Positions 8,812 through 17,684 of a stretch of DNA of 64,000 nucleotides are shown here, one piece after another (the first letter of the stretch is position 1; every line of letters starts with the position of its first letter). Where the stretch lies: contig NZ_CP130720.1 in NCBI RefSeq assembly GCF_035984415.1, positions 6,758,001 to 6,822,000 of the forward strand, in the 5' to 3' direction. The translations under genes were made by a program, and so were the position numbers. The notes below the pieces were generated by a model. The model did no database searches, was not told the origin of the DNA, and saw only the letters and a list, made by a program, of their open reading frames with translations. The DNA is from Streptomyces sp. NBC_01296 (GTDB taxonomy: Bacteria > Actinomycetota > Actinomycetes > Streptomycetales > Streptomycetaceae).

Positions 8812-9348
8812 ATGAGCCAGGCGCAGGACCACGAGCAGCACGGCCCGTCCGTTCCGCAGACCCGCACCGCCCGCCACCGCCGGATCGTGGACATCCTCAA
8901 CCGGCAGCCGGTCCGCTCCCAGAGCCAGCTGGCGAAACTGCTCGCCGACGACGGGCTGAGCGTCACCCAGGCGACGCTCTCCCGCGACCTCGACGAGCTG
9001 GGCGCGGTGAAGATCCGCAACACCGGCGGCGAGCTGATCTACGCGGTGCCCAGCGAGGGCGGTTTCCGCACCCCGCAGGCCCCGCTCGGCGAGTCCGCGA
9101 AGGAGGAGCGCATGCGGCGCCTCTCCGGGGAGCTGCTGATCTCGGCGGAGGCCTCCGCGAACCTCGTGGTCCTGCGCACCCCGCCGGGTGCGGCCCAGTT
9201 CCTCGCCTCGGCGATCGACCAGGCCGAACTCCGCGAGATCCTGGGCACGATCGCCGGTGACGACACGTTGATGCTGATCAGCCGCGACCCGTCCGGCGGC
9301 CAGGCCCTCGCGGACCACCTGCTGAGGCTGGCCCAGAAGGAGAGCTGA
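8812..9348 (+). CDS. argR: Arginine repressor
   Basis: ArgR is a hexameric, arginine-responsive repressor of arginine biosynthesis and activator of catabolism in relatives. The 178 residues have an N-terminal winged helix (RHRRIVDILNRQPVRSQSQ, then SVTQATLSRDLDELGAVKI) and a C-terminal oligomerisation/arginine-binding domain with NLVVLRTPPGAAQFLASAID and GTIAGDDTLMLI. The GDDT aspartates typically contact arginine. It is the last gene of argCJBDR, so it likely controls its own operon through the 4390-4418 site and perhaps the 13359-13392 site. Confidence 0.97.
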   Translation: MSQAQDHEQHGPSVPQTRTARHRRIVDILNRQPVRSQSQLAKLLADDGLSVTQATLSRDLDELGAVKIRNTGGELIYAVPSEGGFRTPQAPLGESAKEERMRRLSGELLISAEASANLVVLRTPPGAAQFLASAIDQAELREILGTIAGDDTLMLISRDPSGGQALADHLLRLAQKES

Positions 9349-9413
9349 GCGGGGACGTCCGGGGCGCCGGAAATCCGGTGCCGGACCCGGCGCCGCCGAC
9401 ATAGCCTCGGGCC

Positions 9414-10340
9414 GTGCTTCAAGTCGTCCTCGCCCTGTCGGTGTTCGTCGTGACCGCCGCCGTGTACGGGCCCATCGGCCTGCGGTGGCGGCGCCGGGCC
9501 CGGATCCGGCGCGAGATCCTCCGGCTCGTCGCCGCCCTCGAACTCGAGCCGTACCACGCCGCCCTGCTGCGGAACGAGGAGACGGAGGCGGCTGCCGCCG
9601 AACTCGTCCTCGGCAGGTACCTCCGCATCGACGGGGAGGGAGCGGCGTTCTTGACCGAGGAGGGCCGCGACCCCGCCCGGACGCCGGCCCACCCGCTGCC
9701 CGCCGCCCTGCTGGAGGCCGTGCGCCGGCACGATCCCGAGCCCGTTTCGATCGGCTGGATCGACCGGTACGACGAGGGGTACGTGAAGCGGCGCGGCGCG
9801 TACGGGACGGAAAGGGACGCCCGGCTGCCCGATCTCCCGCGCATGCCGGACGACGAGGGGAGTCGACTGTCGGCCTGCTGCGGCTGCGTCGGCATCGTCC
9901 TGGTGATGTTCTTCTGGAGCCTGGCGGGCGTGCTGCTGCTGGCCGAGCGGCCGCACGGGGTACGGGAATGGGCCTGCGCCGCGGTGGCCGCGCTCGGCCT
10001 GGTGGCGCTGGCGTTCGCAGAAAGGGCCGGCAGGGAGGTCCGGGCGCGGACGGAGTGCGGCGACCCGCTGGGGGACCTGGTCCGCGCCGAGCCGCATCCG
10101 GCCTTCGCGGCGCTGGACGAACAGCAGCGCTGCCACGTCCTGCGGAGCATCGGTGACCGCAACGGGTGGCGCGGCGCCGACGCGGTCGTCGACGAGGGCG
10201 AGGACGAGGACGACGAGTGGCTGGACGACAAGGTCTGGTGGGAGGACGCGTACGAGTACCGGGCCGCCGACGAGGACGAGGTCGAGCCCGAGCCCGACGG
10301 CGATGCCGCACCCCCTGGCACACGGCCTAGTAACGGGTGA
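9414..10340 (+). CDS. Hypothetical membrane protein
   Basis: I do not recognise the family. The 308 residues have an N-terminal hydrophobic segment (about residues 1-22) and a basic stretch (RWRRRARIRREI). A cytoplasm-like domain follows, then two close hydrophobic segments around residues 160-205 beginning at the cysteine pair of SACCGCVGIVLVMFFW. The C-terminal tail of about 40 residues is very acidic (EGEDEDDEW and DEDEVEPEPDGD). The GTG start follows a TAGCCT hexamer by six bases, suggesting leaderless expression. It is convergent with the L,D-transpeptidase, overlapping it by 14 bp. Confidence 0.6.
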   Translation: MLQVVLALSVFVVTAAVYGPIGLRWRRRARIRREILRLVAALELEPYHAALLRNEETEAAAAELVLGRYLRIDGEGAAFLTEEGRDPARTPAHPLPAALLEAVRRHDPEPVSIGWIDRYDEGYVKRRGAYGTERDARLPDLPRMPDDEGSRLSACCGCVGIVLVMFFWSLAGVLLLAERPHGVREWACAAVAALGLVALAFAERAGREVRARTECGDPLGDLVRAEPHPAFAALDEQQRCHVLRSIGDRNGWRGADAVVDEGEDEDDEWLDDKVWWEDAYEYRAADEDEVEPEPDGDAAPPGTRPSNG

Positions 10341-11025
10341 CGGCCAGCGGTCCCTCCTGCGTGCCGATCGCGATGTGCGGGCGTCGGTCCGGGTCGGCCC
10401 AGCGCAGGATCGACCGCATGTCCCGCTCGGCCACCGACACGCAACCGGCCGTCGCGCCCTTGCCGTTGACGTGCAGGAAGATGCCTGCGCCCCGGCCGTG
10501 CACCGGCCGCTCGTAGTTGAAGCCGATGACCAGCGCGTGCGCGTACTGCTTCTCGTAGGTGACCAGGTGCTCGGCCTCGCCCGGCGCGCAGTCCGCGGGC
10601 AGCGGCTCCACCCAGCGGTTGTACGCGGCCGACGCGTTGTCCTGGCACCACCAGGAGTCCGCGGTCACCCGCCGGTAGCCGTACTCCGTGCCGGCCGGCG
10701 CCCGCCCGATCCCGAAGGCGTACGGCAGCTCGTACAGGCCCGTCGGGGTGGTGCTGGTGCCCTGCGTGCGGGTCGCGCCCTCGGTGAGTCCGTTGGCCCC
10801 GAAGCGGGCGGGCGCGCTGCCGGCCTCGAACCAGCGCCCCGCCCGCCGGTCCCACCAGGTCAGCCTCCCCGTGGTGGATCCGGGCGCGGGCGCGACGGCG
10901 GTGATCAGCTGGCTGCCGCCGCCCGTGTCGGCGAGACGGGCCGGCAGCGGCGCAGGCCCGTACGGGCCCTGCGACAGCAGGCTGGTGACGATCAGTGAGC
11001 CGGTGACAAGGGCGGTACGCAGCAC
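10327..11025 (-). CDS. L,D-transpeptidase-like (YkuD domain) secreted protein
   Basis: The 232-residue protein has a signal-peptide-like start (MLRTALVTGSLIVTSLLSQG) and a YkuD/ErfK-like catalytic region near the C terminus. That region is HVNGKGATAGCVSVAERDM, the H...GC motif of cysteine L,D-transpeptidases. Such enzymes make 3-3 peptidoglycan cross-links or attach proteins outside the membrane. The preceding INTRA-domain pieces include LYELPYAFG, VTYEKQYAHALVIGFNYERP and a glycine-rich HGRGAGIF. The GTG start lies seven bases after TACTGT on the minus strand, suggesting a leaderless mRNA. The substrate is not shown by sequence. Confidence 0.8.
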   Translation of the reverse strand: MLRTALVTGSLIVTSLLSQGPYGPAPLPARLADTGGGSQLITAVAPAPGSTTGRLTWWDRRAGRWFEAGSAPARFGANGLTEGATRTQGTSTTPTGLYELPYAFGIGRAPAGTEYGYRRVTADSWWCQDNASAAYNRWVEPLPADCAPGEAEHLVTYEKQYAHALVIGFNYERPVHGRGAGIFLHVNGKGATAGCVSVAERDMRSILRWADPDRRPHIAIGTQEGPLAVTRY

Positions 11026-11028
11026 ATG

Positions 11029-11604
<576 letters not shown>

Positions 11605-11647
11605 GATCCGATTATCGGCTGGAACGGCCGGTTCAGGCCGCGGAATT

Positions 11648-13258
11648 TCAGACCCACAGACCTCGGCGCGAGCGCGACAGCCGCCGGTCCTCGTCGTGCG
11701 GCGACCGTGTGAGCAGCGCGTCCAGTTCCGCGCAGTCGTTCTCCTGCAGACCCAGGCGGGCGCGCCACCACCGCAGCCGGTGGACGGGGAGCAGGTGCGC
11801 CGACGCCGCCAGCAGCGCGCCGAGCTCCGCACGCTCCGCCTGTCTCTCCTGCAGAGCGTGGAGCCAGCTCCACCCTTGCACCGTGTCCGCCGCGACCCGG
11901 CGCAGGCCCGGGTCGGGGTCCGCCGACAGGGCCACCGCGGCACGCAGCGCGGCGATTCCGCCCTGGGCGCGCAGCAGGTGGAACGCGGCGCGCCGGGTGT
12001 GCACGGGCCGGTCGGGGGCGGTACGGGCGGCCAGCCCTTCGGGGTCCAGCCGCCGCGCCACGGGACGCAGGCAGAGCCCGGCCTCACGGGCCACCGACGC
12101 CGACGGATCGTCCAGCAGCGGGAGCAGGGCCGCGTCGTCGGGGGTGGCGTCCAGCCGGCGCAGCCCGGTCAGGGCCGCGGCCCGTACCACCCCGGAGGGA
12201 TGGTCCAGCAACTCGCTCAGCAGCGGGGCGTCGGAGCGCGGGGCGCATTCGCAGAAGCCGGTCACCGCATACCGGCTCACGTGCTCCGGGCCCACGAGGA
12301 GCCCGAGGTAGTGCGTGTACGGGTCGCCGCCGTCCTGGCGCAGCAGCCAGCGCGCGCAGGCCCGTACGAGACCGGACGGGTCGGTGAGGTGCCGGGAGGC
12401 CTCCGCCGCCCGGCCGGCCCGGCGCAGGGCGGTGACCCCGGCGGCCCGGACCATCGGAATGCGTCCGCGGAGCAGGGTGTCGACCGCCTCGTCGTCCGGC
12501 CCGTCGGCGGCCATTGCCGCCAGGGCGGCGTCGGTCCACGTCCGGCACGCCGGCGAGTCGTGCTCCGAGGCGGCCTGCCGGGCGAGCTCGCGCACGCCGA
12601 GCCGCCCGTCGGCGACGGTGAGGCGGGCGGCGAACCGCCGGGTCGCAAGGTCCGCCGTCGCGCGCAGGCGGTCCAAGATGCGGGCGCGCTGCTCTGCGGT
12701 CAGCGAGCTCCAGCTCCACGTGGTCGAGGGCCGCCCGGGACGCCACCACGCGGCGAGGAGGGAGTACCGGCCGCTCAGTGCGGCCTCCAGCTGGCCCACC
12801 GCCCAGGCGCCGTGCTCGCGCCGACCCAGTCGCAGGGCGAGCGGCACGAGGGCGATGAGCGTGTTCTCGGGGTCCAGGGCCACGATCCTGCCGAGCACCC
12901 GCCGGGCGCGCTCACGTACCGCCGGGGCCCAGTCGGCGCACCGGATCAGGACGAGCAGGAGCGGCGGGTTGCGCCACGCGGCGAGCGCGGACGCGCGGAT
13001 CCGCCCGTCGGCGTCGCACAGCCGCGCCTCGAGCCGGTTGCTGCGCAGGGGCTCGTACGGGCGGGAGGCCAGCCGCCGCACCTCCCTGTCGAAGGCGATC
13101 CAGACGTCCGGCCGGTGCGAGGGGAACCTGCCGGACGCGTAGGTGTCCGGGCGCCGCAGCAGCACCCGCGCCGCGTCGGTCACGTCGGTCTCCGGCCGCC
13201 GCAGCAGCGCGAGCGCCGCGTCGTGCCCCTGCGCGATGTCCTGCCGTATGAGCGGCAT
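11648..13258 (-). CDS. HEAT-repeat-like hypothetical protein
   Basis: This 536-residue, Ala/Arg/Leu-rich protein is all-helical in appearance. It has repeated units of the HEAT/PBS-lyase type, for example SGVVRAAALTGLRRLD, SGLVRACARWLLRQDG and PMVRAAGVTALRRAGRAAE. Such repeats form scaffolds for protein contacts. No catalytic motif is visible. No signal peptide or membrane segment is seen. Its neighbours are argR on one side and the argG remnant on the other, and no functional link can be drawn. The start is an ATG at 13258. Confidence 0.75.
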   Translation of the reverse strand: MPLIRQDIAQGHDAALALLRRPETDVTDAARVLLRRPDTYASGRFPSHRPDVWIAFDREVRRLASRPYEPLRSNRLEARLCDADGRIRASALAAWRNPPLLLVLIRCADWAPAVRERARRVLGRIVALDPENTLIALVPLALRLGRREHGAWAVGQLEAALSGRYSLLAAWWRPGRPSTTWSWSSLTAEQRARILDRLRATADLATRRFAARLTVADGRLGVRELARQAASEHDSPACRTWTDAALAAMAADGPDDEAVDTLLRGRIPMVRAAGVTALRRAGRAAEASRHLTDPSGLVRACARWLLRQDGGDPYTHYLGLLVGPEHVSRYAVTGFCECAPRSDAPLLSELLDHPSGVVRAAALTGLRRLDATPDDAALLPLLDDPSASVAREAGLCLRPVARRLDPEGLAARTAPDRPVHTRRAAFHLLRAQGGIAALRAAVALSADPDPGLRRVAADTVQGWSWLHALQERQAERAELGALLAASAHLLPVHRLRWWRARLGLQENDCAELDALLTRSPHDEDRRLSRSRRGLWV

Positions 13259-13358
13259 GTGTCCTCCCCCGAATCAACCTGCCCGCTGATCGTAGGGGGC
13301 CGCCCACGGGTCCCGCGCCTGATATCCGGGCTGGTCAGCGGCACGGCGACGGACTCGA

Positions 13359-13392
13359 TTGACGAAACATACGGACTACTGCATAGTTATGC
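13359..13392 (+). promoter_or_regulatory. Promoter and ArgR-box-like palindrome before argG remnant
   Basis: TTGACG (13359-13364) and CATAGT (13382-13387) are spaced by 17 bp. The -10 is embedded in the inverted repeat GCATAGTTATGC (13381-13392). The spacing and the motif copy the argC promoter (TTGCAT, 17 bp, TATAGTCATGCC). A GAAGGAG ribosome site at 13411-13417 leads to the GTG at 13424. ArgR control is inferred. Confidence 0.6.
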
Positions 13393-13423
13393 CTACGAGG
13401 ATGCACCGTGGAAGGAGAAACCC

Positions 13424-13627
13424 GTGACCGAGCGCGTCGTGCTCCGCTTCGAGGCCGGCATCGCCGCCCTCGGCCCCGACCTCACGTGCATGGCCCCGGT
13501 CCGCGACCACGCCACGACCCGGGACAAGGCCATCGCCTTCCACGAGGCCAAGGACCTCCCCGTCGCGACCACCGAGAAGCCCCCGTACTCCATCGACGCG
13601 GTCGCGGTACGCCGCGACCTCGCCTGA
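13424..13627 (+). pseudogene. argG: Internally deleted argininosuccinate synthase (argG) remnant
   Basis: The 67-residue frame reads as three ArgG pieces joined in frame. The start VTERVVL corresponds to the ArgG N terminus just before the ATP loop AYSGGLDTS, which is missing. The middle runs from RFEAGIAALGPDL through APVRDHATTRDKAIAF to PPYSID and matches the central ArgG region. The end AVRRDLA matches the ArgG C terminus (recalled as IAAKRDLA). About 330 of roughly 400 residues are absent, so it cannot be an active synthase. It keeps a promoter, a ribosome site, an uninterrupted frame and a downstream terminator, and lies where argG precedes argH in argGH arrangements. It may be a fossil, or possibly a retained small protein. 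The parallel to ArgG is from memory of the family. Confidence 0.8.
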
Positions 13628-13652
13628 CGGACCAGCAGGCCGGCAGTACCCG

Positions 13653-13688
13653 ACTGCCTCCCCGTTTCCTCCGCGGCGGGGAGGCAGT
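13653..13688 (+). terminator. Stem-loop terminator between argG remnant and argH
   Basis: ACTGCCTCCCCG (13653-13664) and CGGGGAGGCAGT (13677-13688) form a perfect 12-bp stem with a 12-nt loop, followed by TTCAC. It would end transcripts from the 13359 promoter before argH, or attenuate them. Confidence 0.7.
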
Positions 13689-13734
13689 TTCACATCCGAA
13701 GCCCATGCACATGCAGTCTTGAGGAGCAGTAGCT

Positions 13735-15165
13735 GTGAGCAGCAACAACGGTGGTGACGTCCGGCTCTGGGGCGGCCGGTTCGCCGACGGCCCGGCCGAG
13801 GCCCTCGCCAAGCTGTCCGCGTCGGTCCACTTCGACTGGCGCCTCGCGCCGTACGACATCGCCGGATCCCGCGCCCACGCCCGCGTCCTCGCCAAGGCGG
13901 GCCTGCTGACGGCGGACGAGCTCGACCGCATGATCGCCGGCCTCGACCGGCTCGAAGCCGACGTCGCCGACGGCTCCTTCACCGGCACCATCGCCGACGA
14001 GGACGTGCACACCGCCCTGGAGCGGGGCCTGCTGGAGCGGCTCGGCGCCGACCTCGGCGGCAAGCTGCGCGCCGGCCGGTCCCGCAACGACCAGGTGGCC
14101 ACCCTCTTCCGGATGTTCCTGCGCGACCACGCCCGGATCGTCGGCGGCCTGATCGCGGACCTGCAGGACGCGCTGGTCGGCCTCGCCGAGACGCACCACG
14201 ACGTGGCGATGCCCGGCCGGACCCACCTGCAGCACGCGCAGCCGGTGCTCTTCGCGCACCACGTACTGGCCCACGTGCAGTCGCTGTCCCGGGACGCGGA
14301 GCGGCTGCGGCAGTGGGACACCCGGACCGCGGTCTCCCCGTACGGCTCCGGCGCGCTGGCCGGCTCCTCGCTGGGGCTGGACCCGGAGGCGGTCGCCGCC
14401 GACCTGGGCTTCGAGCGCGGCTCGGTCGGCAACTCGATCGACGGCACGGCCTCCCGCGACTTCGTCGCCGAGTTCGCCTTCATCACCGCGATGATCGGGA
14501 TCAACCTGTCCCGGATCGCGGAGGAGATCATCATCTGGAACACGAAGGAGTTCTCCTTCGTGACCCTGCACGACGCCTTCTCGACCGGGTCCTCGATCAT
14601 GCCGCAGAAGAAGAACCCGGACATCGCGGAGCTGGCGCGCGGCAAGTCGGGCCGGCTCATCGGCAACCTGACGGGCCTGCTGGCCACCCTCAAGGCCCTC
14701 CCGCTCGCGTACAACCGCGACCTCCAGGAGGACAAGGAGCCGGTCTTCGACTCCTGCGACACCCTCGAGGTCCTGCTCCCGGCCTTCACCGGGATGATGG
14801 CCACCCTCACGGTCAACCGGGAGCGGATGGAGGAGCTCGCTCCGGCCGGGTTCTCGCTCGCCACGGACATCGCGGAGTGGCTGGTCAAGCAGGGCGTGCC
14901 GTTCCGGGTGGCGCACGAGGTGGCCGGCGAGTGCGTGAAGGAGTGCGAGGGGCTCGGGATCGAGCTGGACGAGCTCACGGACGAGCAGTTCGCGAAGATC
15001 TCGGAGCACCTCACGCCGGAGGTCCGTACGGTCCTCAACGTCCCCGGCGCCCTCGCCTCGCGCAACGGCCGGGGCGGCACTGCCCCCTCGGCGGTCGCCA
15101 AGCAGCTCGCGGAGCTGAAGGCCGACCTGGTCATCCAGCACGCCTGGGCGACCCACAAGCACTAG
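13735..15165 (+). CDS. argH: Argininosuccinate lyase
   Basis: ArgH splits argininosuccinate to arginine and fumarate, the last step of arginine synthesis. The 476-residue fumarase/aspartase-superfamily protein shows LWGGRFADGPAE at the start, HTALERGLLERLG, the RSRNDQVAT signature, GRTHLQHAQPV with a catalytic His, and the flexible catalytic-serine loop GSSIMPQKKNPD near residues 282-293. The length is normal. The GTG start has a TTGAGGAG site upstream. CATGCACATGCAG (13704-13716) ahead of it repeats TGCA half-sites and might be an ArgR site. It is separated from argCJBDR by about 4.4 kb, and the gene expected between them, argG, is only a remnant. Confidence 0.97.
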   Translation: MSSNNGGDVRLWGGRFADGPAEALAKLSASVHFDWRLAPYDIAGSRAHARVLAKAGLLTADELDRMIAGLDRLEADVADGSFTGTIADEDVHTALERGLLERLGADLGGKLRAGRSRNDQVATLFRMFLRDHARIVGGLIADLQDALVGLAETHHDVAMPGRTHLQHAQPVLFAHHVLAHVQSLSRDAERLRQWDTRTAVSPYGSGALAGSSLGLDPEAVAADLGFERGSVGNSIDGTASRDFVAEFAFITAMIGINLSRIAEEIIIWNTKEFSFVTLHDAFSTGSSIMPQKKNPDIAELARGKSGRLIGNLTGLLATLKALPLAYNRDLQEDKEPVFDSCDTLEVLLPAFTGMMATLTVNRERMEELAPAGFSLATDIAEWLVKQGVPFRVAHEVAGECVKECEGLGIELDELTDEQFAKISEHLTPEVRTVLNVPGALASRNGRGGTAPSAVAKQLAELKADLVIQHAWATHKH

Positions 15166-15234
15166 CGGCCGTGACGCCCGCGGGGGCGGGGGGAGCACCG
15201 GCTCCCACCGCCCCCGCGGGCGTGTCCGTACGCG

Positions 15235-16434
15235 CTAGCGCACCGGGTGCTCCGGTTCGTAGTTGGTCAGGACGCAGCCCTCGACCTGGGACTTCTCCAG
15301 CCGGTACCCGGAGGGGGCGGAGAAGCCGGGCACGCAGTTCAGGTACAGGAACTGCAGCTGGTACAGGCCGAAGCGGGCCGACGGGTCGTTGGTCTCGACC
15401 GCGATGTTCTCCCCGACGAGCAGCATGCTCACGGTCGCCTTCAGCTTGCCGTCGTCCTTCAGATCGGCCTGCTGGGCGGCCTTCGCCTTGGTCTGGAGCT
15501 TCTTCATGTCGCCGACGGTGTCGAGCCAGCTCAGGTTGACGGCGCGCTGCGCCCCCGCGGGCTGACCGCACAGCGCGCGGCCCGTGATCCCCCAGTCCAG
15601 CGCGTTCCCCTTCACGGCGGGCTGGTAGTCGATGGACGAGATGGCCACCGCGTCGGGGTCCGTGGAGAAGTGCTCCTTGCAGTCCAGGCTGTTGCCCACG
15701 AGCGTGCGCAGTTCGGCGATGCTGCCCGCGCGGGCGAGCCCGAGGCTGCCGGTCTTCGGCTGGCCGAGCTTCTCGCCGCCACCGCCCGCCGGGTCCTGCG
15801 GGGTCTCGAAGTTCGGGCTGCCGGAGCCGTCCTCGGCGGCGAAGAAGTCGGTCAGGCCGCAGCCCTCCACCAGCGGCTTCTCGGACTTGTACCCCTCGGG
15901 TGTGCGGCCGCCCGGGTTGCAGACCAGGACGCGCATGTTCCCCTGGACCAGGGCCATGGCGGACTTCGACTTGGTGGGGAAGGCGACGAAGCCCTTGCCG
16001 ACCAGGACGTTGCTGAAGAGCCCGTAGGCCCCGTCGCCCCCGGCGATCTTGTCCATGACGTACTGCCGGTAGCCCGCCTGGAACGCCTTCATGTCCTTGG
16101 GGACGGCGATGGCGATGTTGCCCTTCGCGCGCCCGTCGCTGCAAACGCCGACCTCGGTGACCGACCACTGCCCGACCTTGGGGAAGTCGCCGCTCGGCAG
16201 CCTCGGGTCGTCGGGCTTCGTCCCCAGGTCCTCGCACCCGGTGAGCTGGCGCATGTACTGCTGCGCCTCGGCGAGCGAGCCCGCGGTGGCGGCGCCGGCG
16301 GTGGCGGCGGAGGAGGCGGCCGCGGAGGAGGCGGCCGCGCCCGGCGGGGCCGCCTGGCCGTCTCCCTTGCAGGCGGGGAGGGCGGCGAGACAGGTGAGGG
16401 CGGCGGTCGTGGCGAGGATCCGCTGGATGCGCAT
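15235..16434 (-). CDS. Lipoprotein with duplicated domain
   Basis: The 399-residue protein starts with a lipoprotein signal peptide ending in the lipobox LPAC (Cys near residue 22), followed by an Ala/Ser-rich tether, so it should be membrane-anchored outside the cell. The rest appears to be two copies of one domain. GGRTPEGYKSEKPLVEGCGL in the first half parallels FSAPSGYRLEKSQVEGCVL at the C terminus, and paired cysteines recur in each half. The family is otherwise unknown to me. No enzymatic motif is seen, and a ligand-binding or envelope-stress role would be speculation. Confidence 0.75.
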   Translation of the reverse strand: MRIQRILATTAALTCLAALPACKGDGQAAPPGAAASSAAASSAATAGAATAGSLAEAQQYMRQLTGCEDLGTKPDDPRLPSGDFPKVGQWSVTEVGVCSDGRAKGNIAIAVPKDMKAFQAGYRQYVMDKIAGGDGAYGLFSNVLVGKGFVAFPTKSKSAMALVQGNMRVLVCNPGGRTPEGYKSEKPLVEGCGLTDFFAAEDGSGSPNFETPQDPAGGGGEKLGQPKTGSLGLARAGSIAELRTLVGNSLDCKEHFSTDPDAVAISSIDYQPAVKGNALDWGITGRALCGQPAGAQRAVNLSWLDTVGDMKKLQTKAKAAQQADLKDDGKLKATVSMLLVGENIAVETNDPSARFGLYQLQFLYLNCVPGFSAPSGYRLEKSQVEGCVLTNYEPEHPVR

Positions 16435-16531
16435 GGGTCGCTTTCGTCGGAAGGCAAGATCGCGGGGGTGGCATGTGCATGCTAGATCGGGCCGGTGAGC
16501 ATGATCAAAACCGCGGTCCGGCCCCGGTCCG

Positions 16532-17047
16532 TCACGCCGCCCAGCCGGCGAGCCGCTCGAAGTCGCCCCGGACCAGGCCGATCCGCTCGTCGATGCGCAT
16601 CAACAGCGCCCGCGCCGGATGGAGCTGGTCCACGTACTCCCGGTCCATCGCCGTGATGTCGTCGTCGATCCACGCGAACTCCCGCTCGCCCGCGTACTCC
16701 AGGATGTACTGCGTCTTCCAGAAGGTGCCGCGCGGGGCCCGCCCGTGCATCTGCGGCCAGTCGATGTACGGCAGCCGCGGCAGGCCCAGGTGCGGGCCTA
16801 TCCACTCGTTCGCCTCGTCCTTCCAGGTGGTGGCCCAGACCAGCTCGTACGAGCGCGCCAGCGCGAGCAGCTGCGCGCCGTGGGTGTGGTTCAGCCAGAC
16901 CCGCAGGGGCCGGCGGCTCTCCGCCCCGGTCCAGCCGGTCGGGCGCATCCGGTGGGTGGAGTACCCCTCGGGGCGGCGCTGGGCCTGGGCCGCATAGGGG
17001 TTCAGCGGGCCGTCCACGTCGATCAGCAGCAAGGGCTTGGGCGTCAT
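16532..17047 (-). CDS. HAD-like hydrolase domain protein
   Basis: The 171-residue protein has HAD-superfamily features. The nucleophile motif is LLLIDVDGPLNPY (residues 6-18), motif II is ELVWATTWKDEAN, and the acidic motif is FAWIDDDITAMD. It lacks a recognised cap and is close to small streptomycete HAD domain proteins of unknown substrate. GGAAGG lies about eight bases before the ATG at 17047. It is divergent from the tetR-type gene, and its promoter shares the 17048-17132 region. Confidence 0.8.
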   Translation of the reverse strand: MTPKPLLLIDVDGPLNPYAAQAQRRPEGYSTHRMRPTGWTGAESRRPLRVWLNHTHGAQLLALARSYELVWATTWKDEANEWIGPHLGLPRLPYIDWPQMHGRAPRGTFWKTQYILEYAGEREFAWIDDDITAMDREYVDQLHPARALLMRIDERIGLVRGDFERLAGWAA

Positions 17048-17095
17048 CTCGGCAGCCTTCCGTTCGGGGCGCCCCGGGGCACCCCTTTTATTGGG

Positions 17096-17133
17096 TGAGA
17101 CATGGATGTCTCATTCGGGGTATGCTTGTCTCA
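17096..17133 (+). promoter_or_regulatory. TetR operator and leaderless promoter
   Basis: TGAGACATGGATGTCTCA (17096-17113) is an 18-bp palindrome with a 2-bp centre. Its right half, TGTCTCA, recurs at 17127-17133, 20 bp further on (about two helical turns). The palindrome covers a GAGACA -35-like hexamer. TATGCT (17121-17126) is a -10 placed seven bases before the ATG at 17133, so the mRNA is probably leaderless. Self-repression by the adjacent TetR protein is inferred. Confidence 0.75.
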
Positions 17134-17684
17134 TGGCCATGGACCGTGACCAGGTGCTCCGCGACGCCGCAGCCCTGCTCTCCCGCAAATCGACCGCCAC
17201 GATGGACGAGGTCGCCCGCGCCGCAGGCATCGGGCGCGCGACCCTCCACCGGCACTTCGCCGGGCGCGACGCCCTCGTACGGGCCCTCGAGGAACTCGGC
17301 ATCCGCCAGTTCGAGACGGCCTTCGACAACGCCCGCCTGGACGAGGGCACGGCGGTCGAGGCGCTGCGCCGGCTGGTCGCCGAGGCCGAGCGCGACGCCC
17401 AGCTGCTGGCCTTCCTCGTCACCGAGAACCAGCTCTTCGAGGGCGACCAGGTCAACGAGGGATGGGCCCGGCTCGACGCCCGCGTCAGCGCGCTCTTCCG
17501 GCGCGGCCAGGAGCAGGGCGACATCCGGATCGACCTGAGCCCCGCCTGGCTCACCGAGGCCCTCTACGGCCTCATCGGCACCTGCGCCTGGGCCGTCATG
17601 GACGGCCGGGTCGCAGCGAAGGACTTCCAGTACATGATCATCGAGCTGCTGCTCGGTGGCGCCCGACGGAGTGTGGAGAAATGA
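17133..17684 (+). CDS. TetR/AcrR-family transcriptional regulator
   Basis: The 183-residue regulator has an N-terminal helix-turn-helix (ATMDEVARAAGIGRATLHRHF, with two adjacent conserved parts) and a helical ligand-binding C-terminal domain. It is followed directly by an MFS efflux gene whose ATG overlaps its stop (ATGA), a standard drug-efflux regulator and pump pair. The start is ATG 17133, which coincides with the expected transcription start, rather than upstream codons lying inside the operator. The ligand is unknown. Confidence 0.9.
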   Translation: MAMDRDQVLRDAAALLSRKSTATMDEVARAAGIGRATLHRHFAGRDALVRALEELGIRQFETAFDNARLDEGTAVEALRRLVAEAERDAQLLAFLVTENQLFEGDQVNEGWARLDARVSALFRRGQEQGDIRIDLSPAWLTEALYGLIGTCAWAVMDGRVAAKDFQYMIIELLLGGARRSVEK

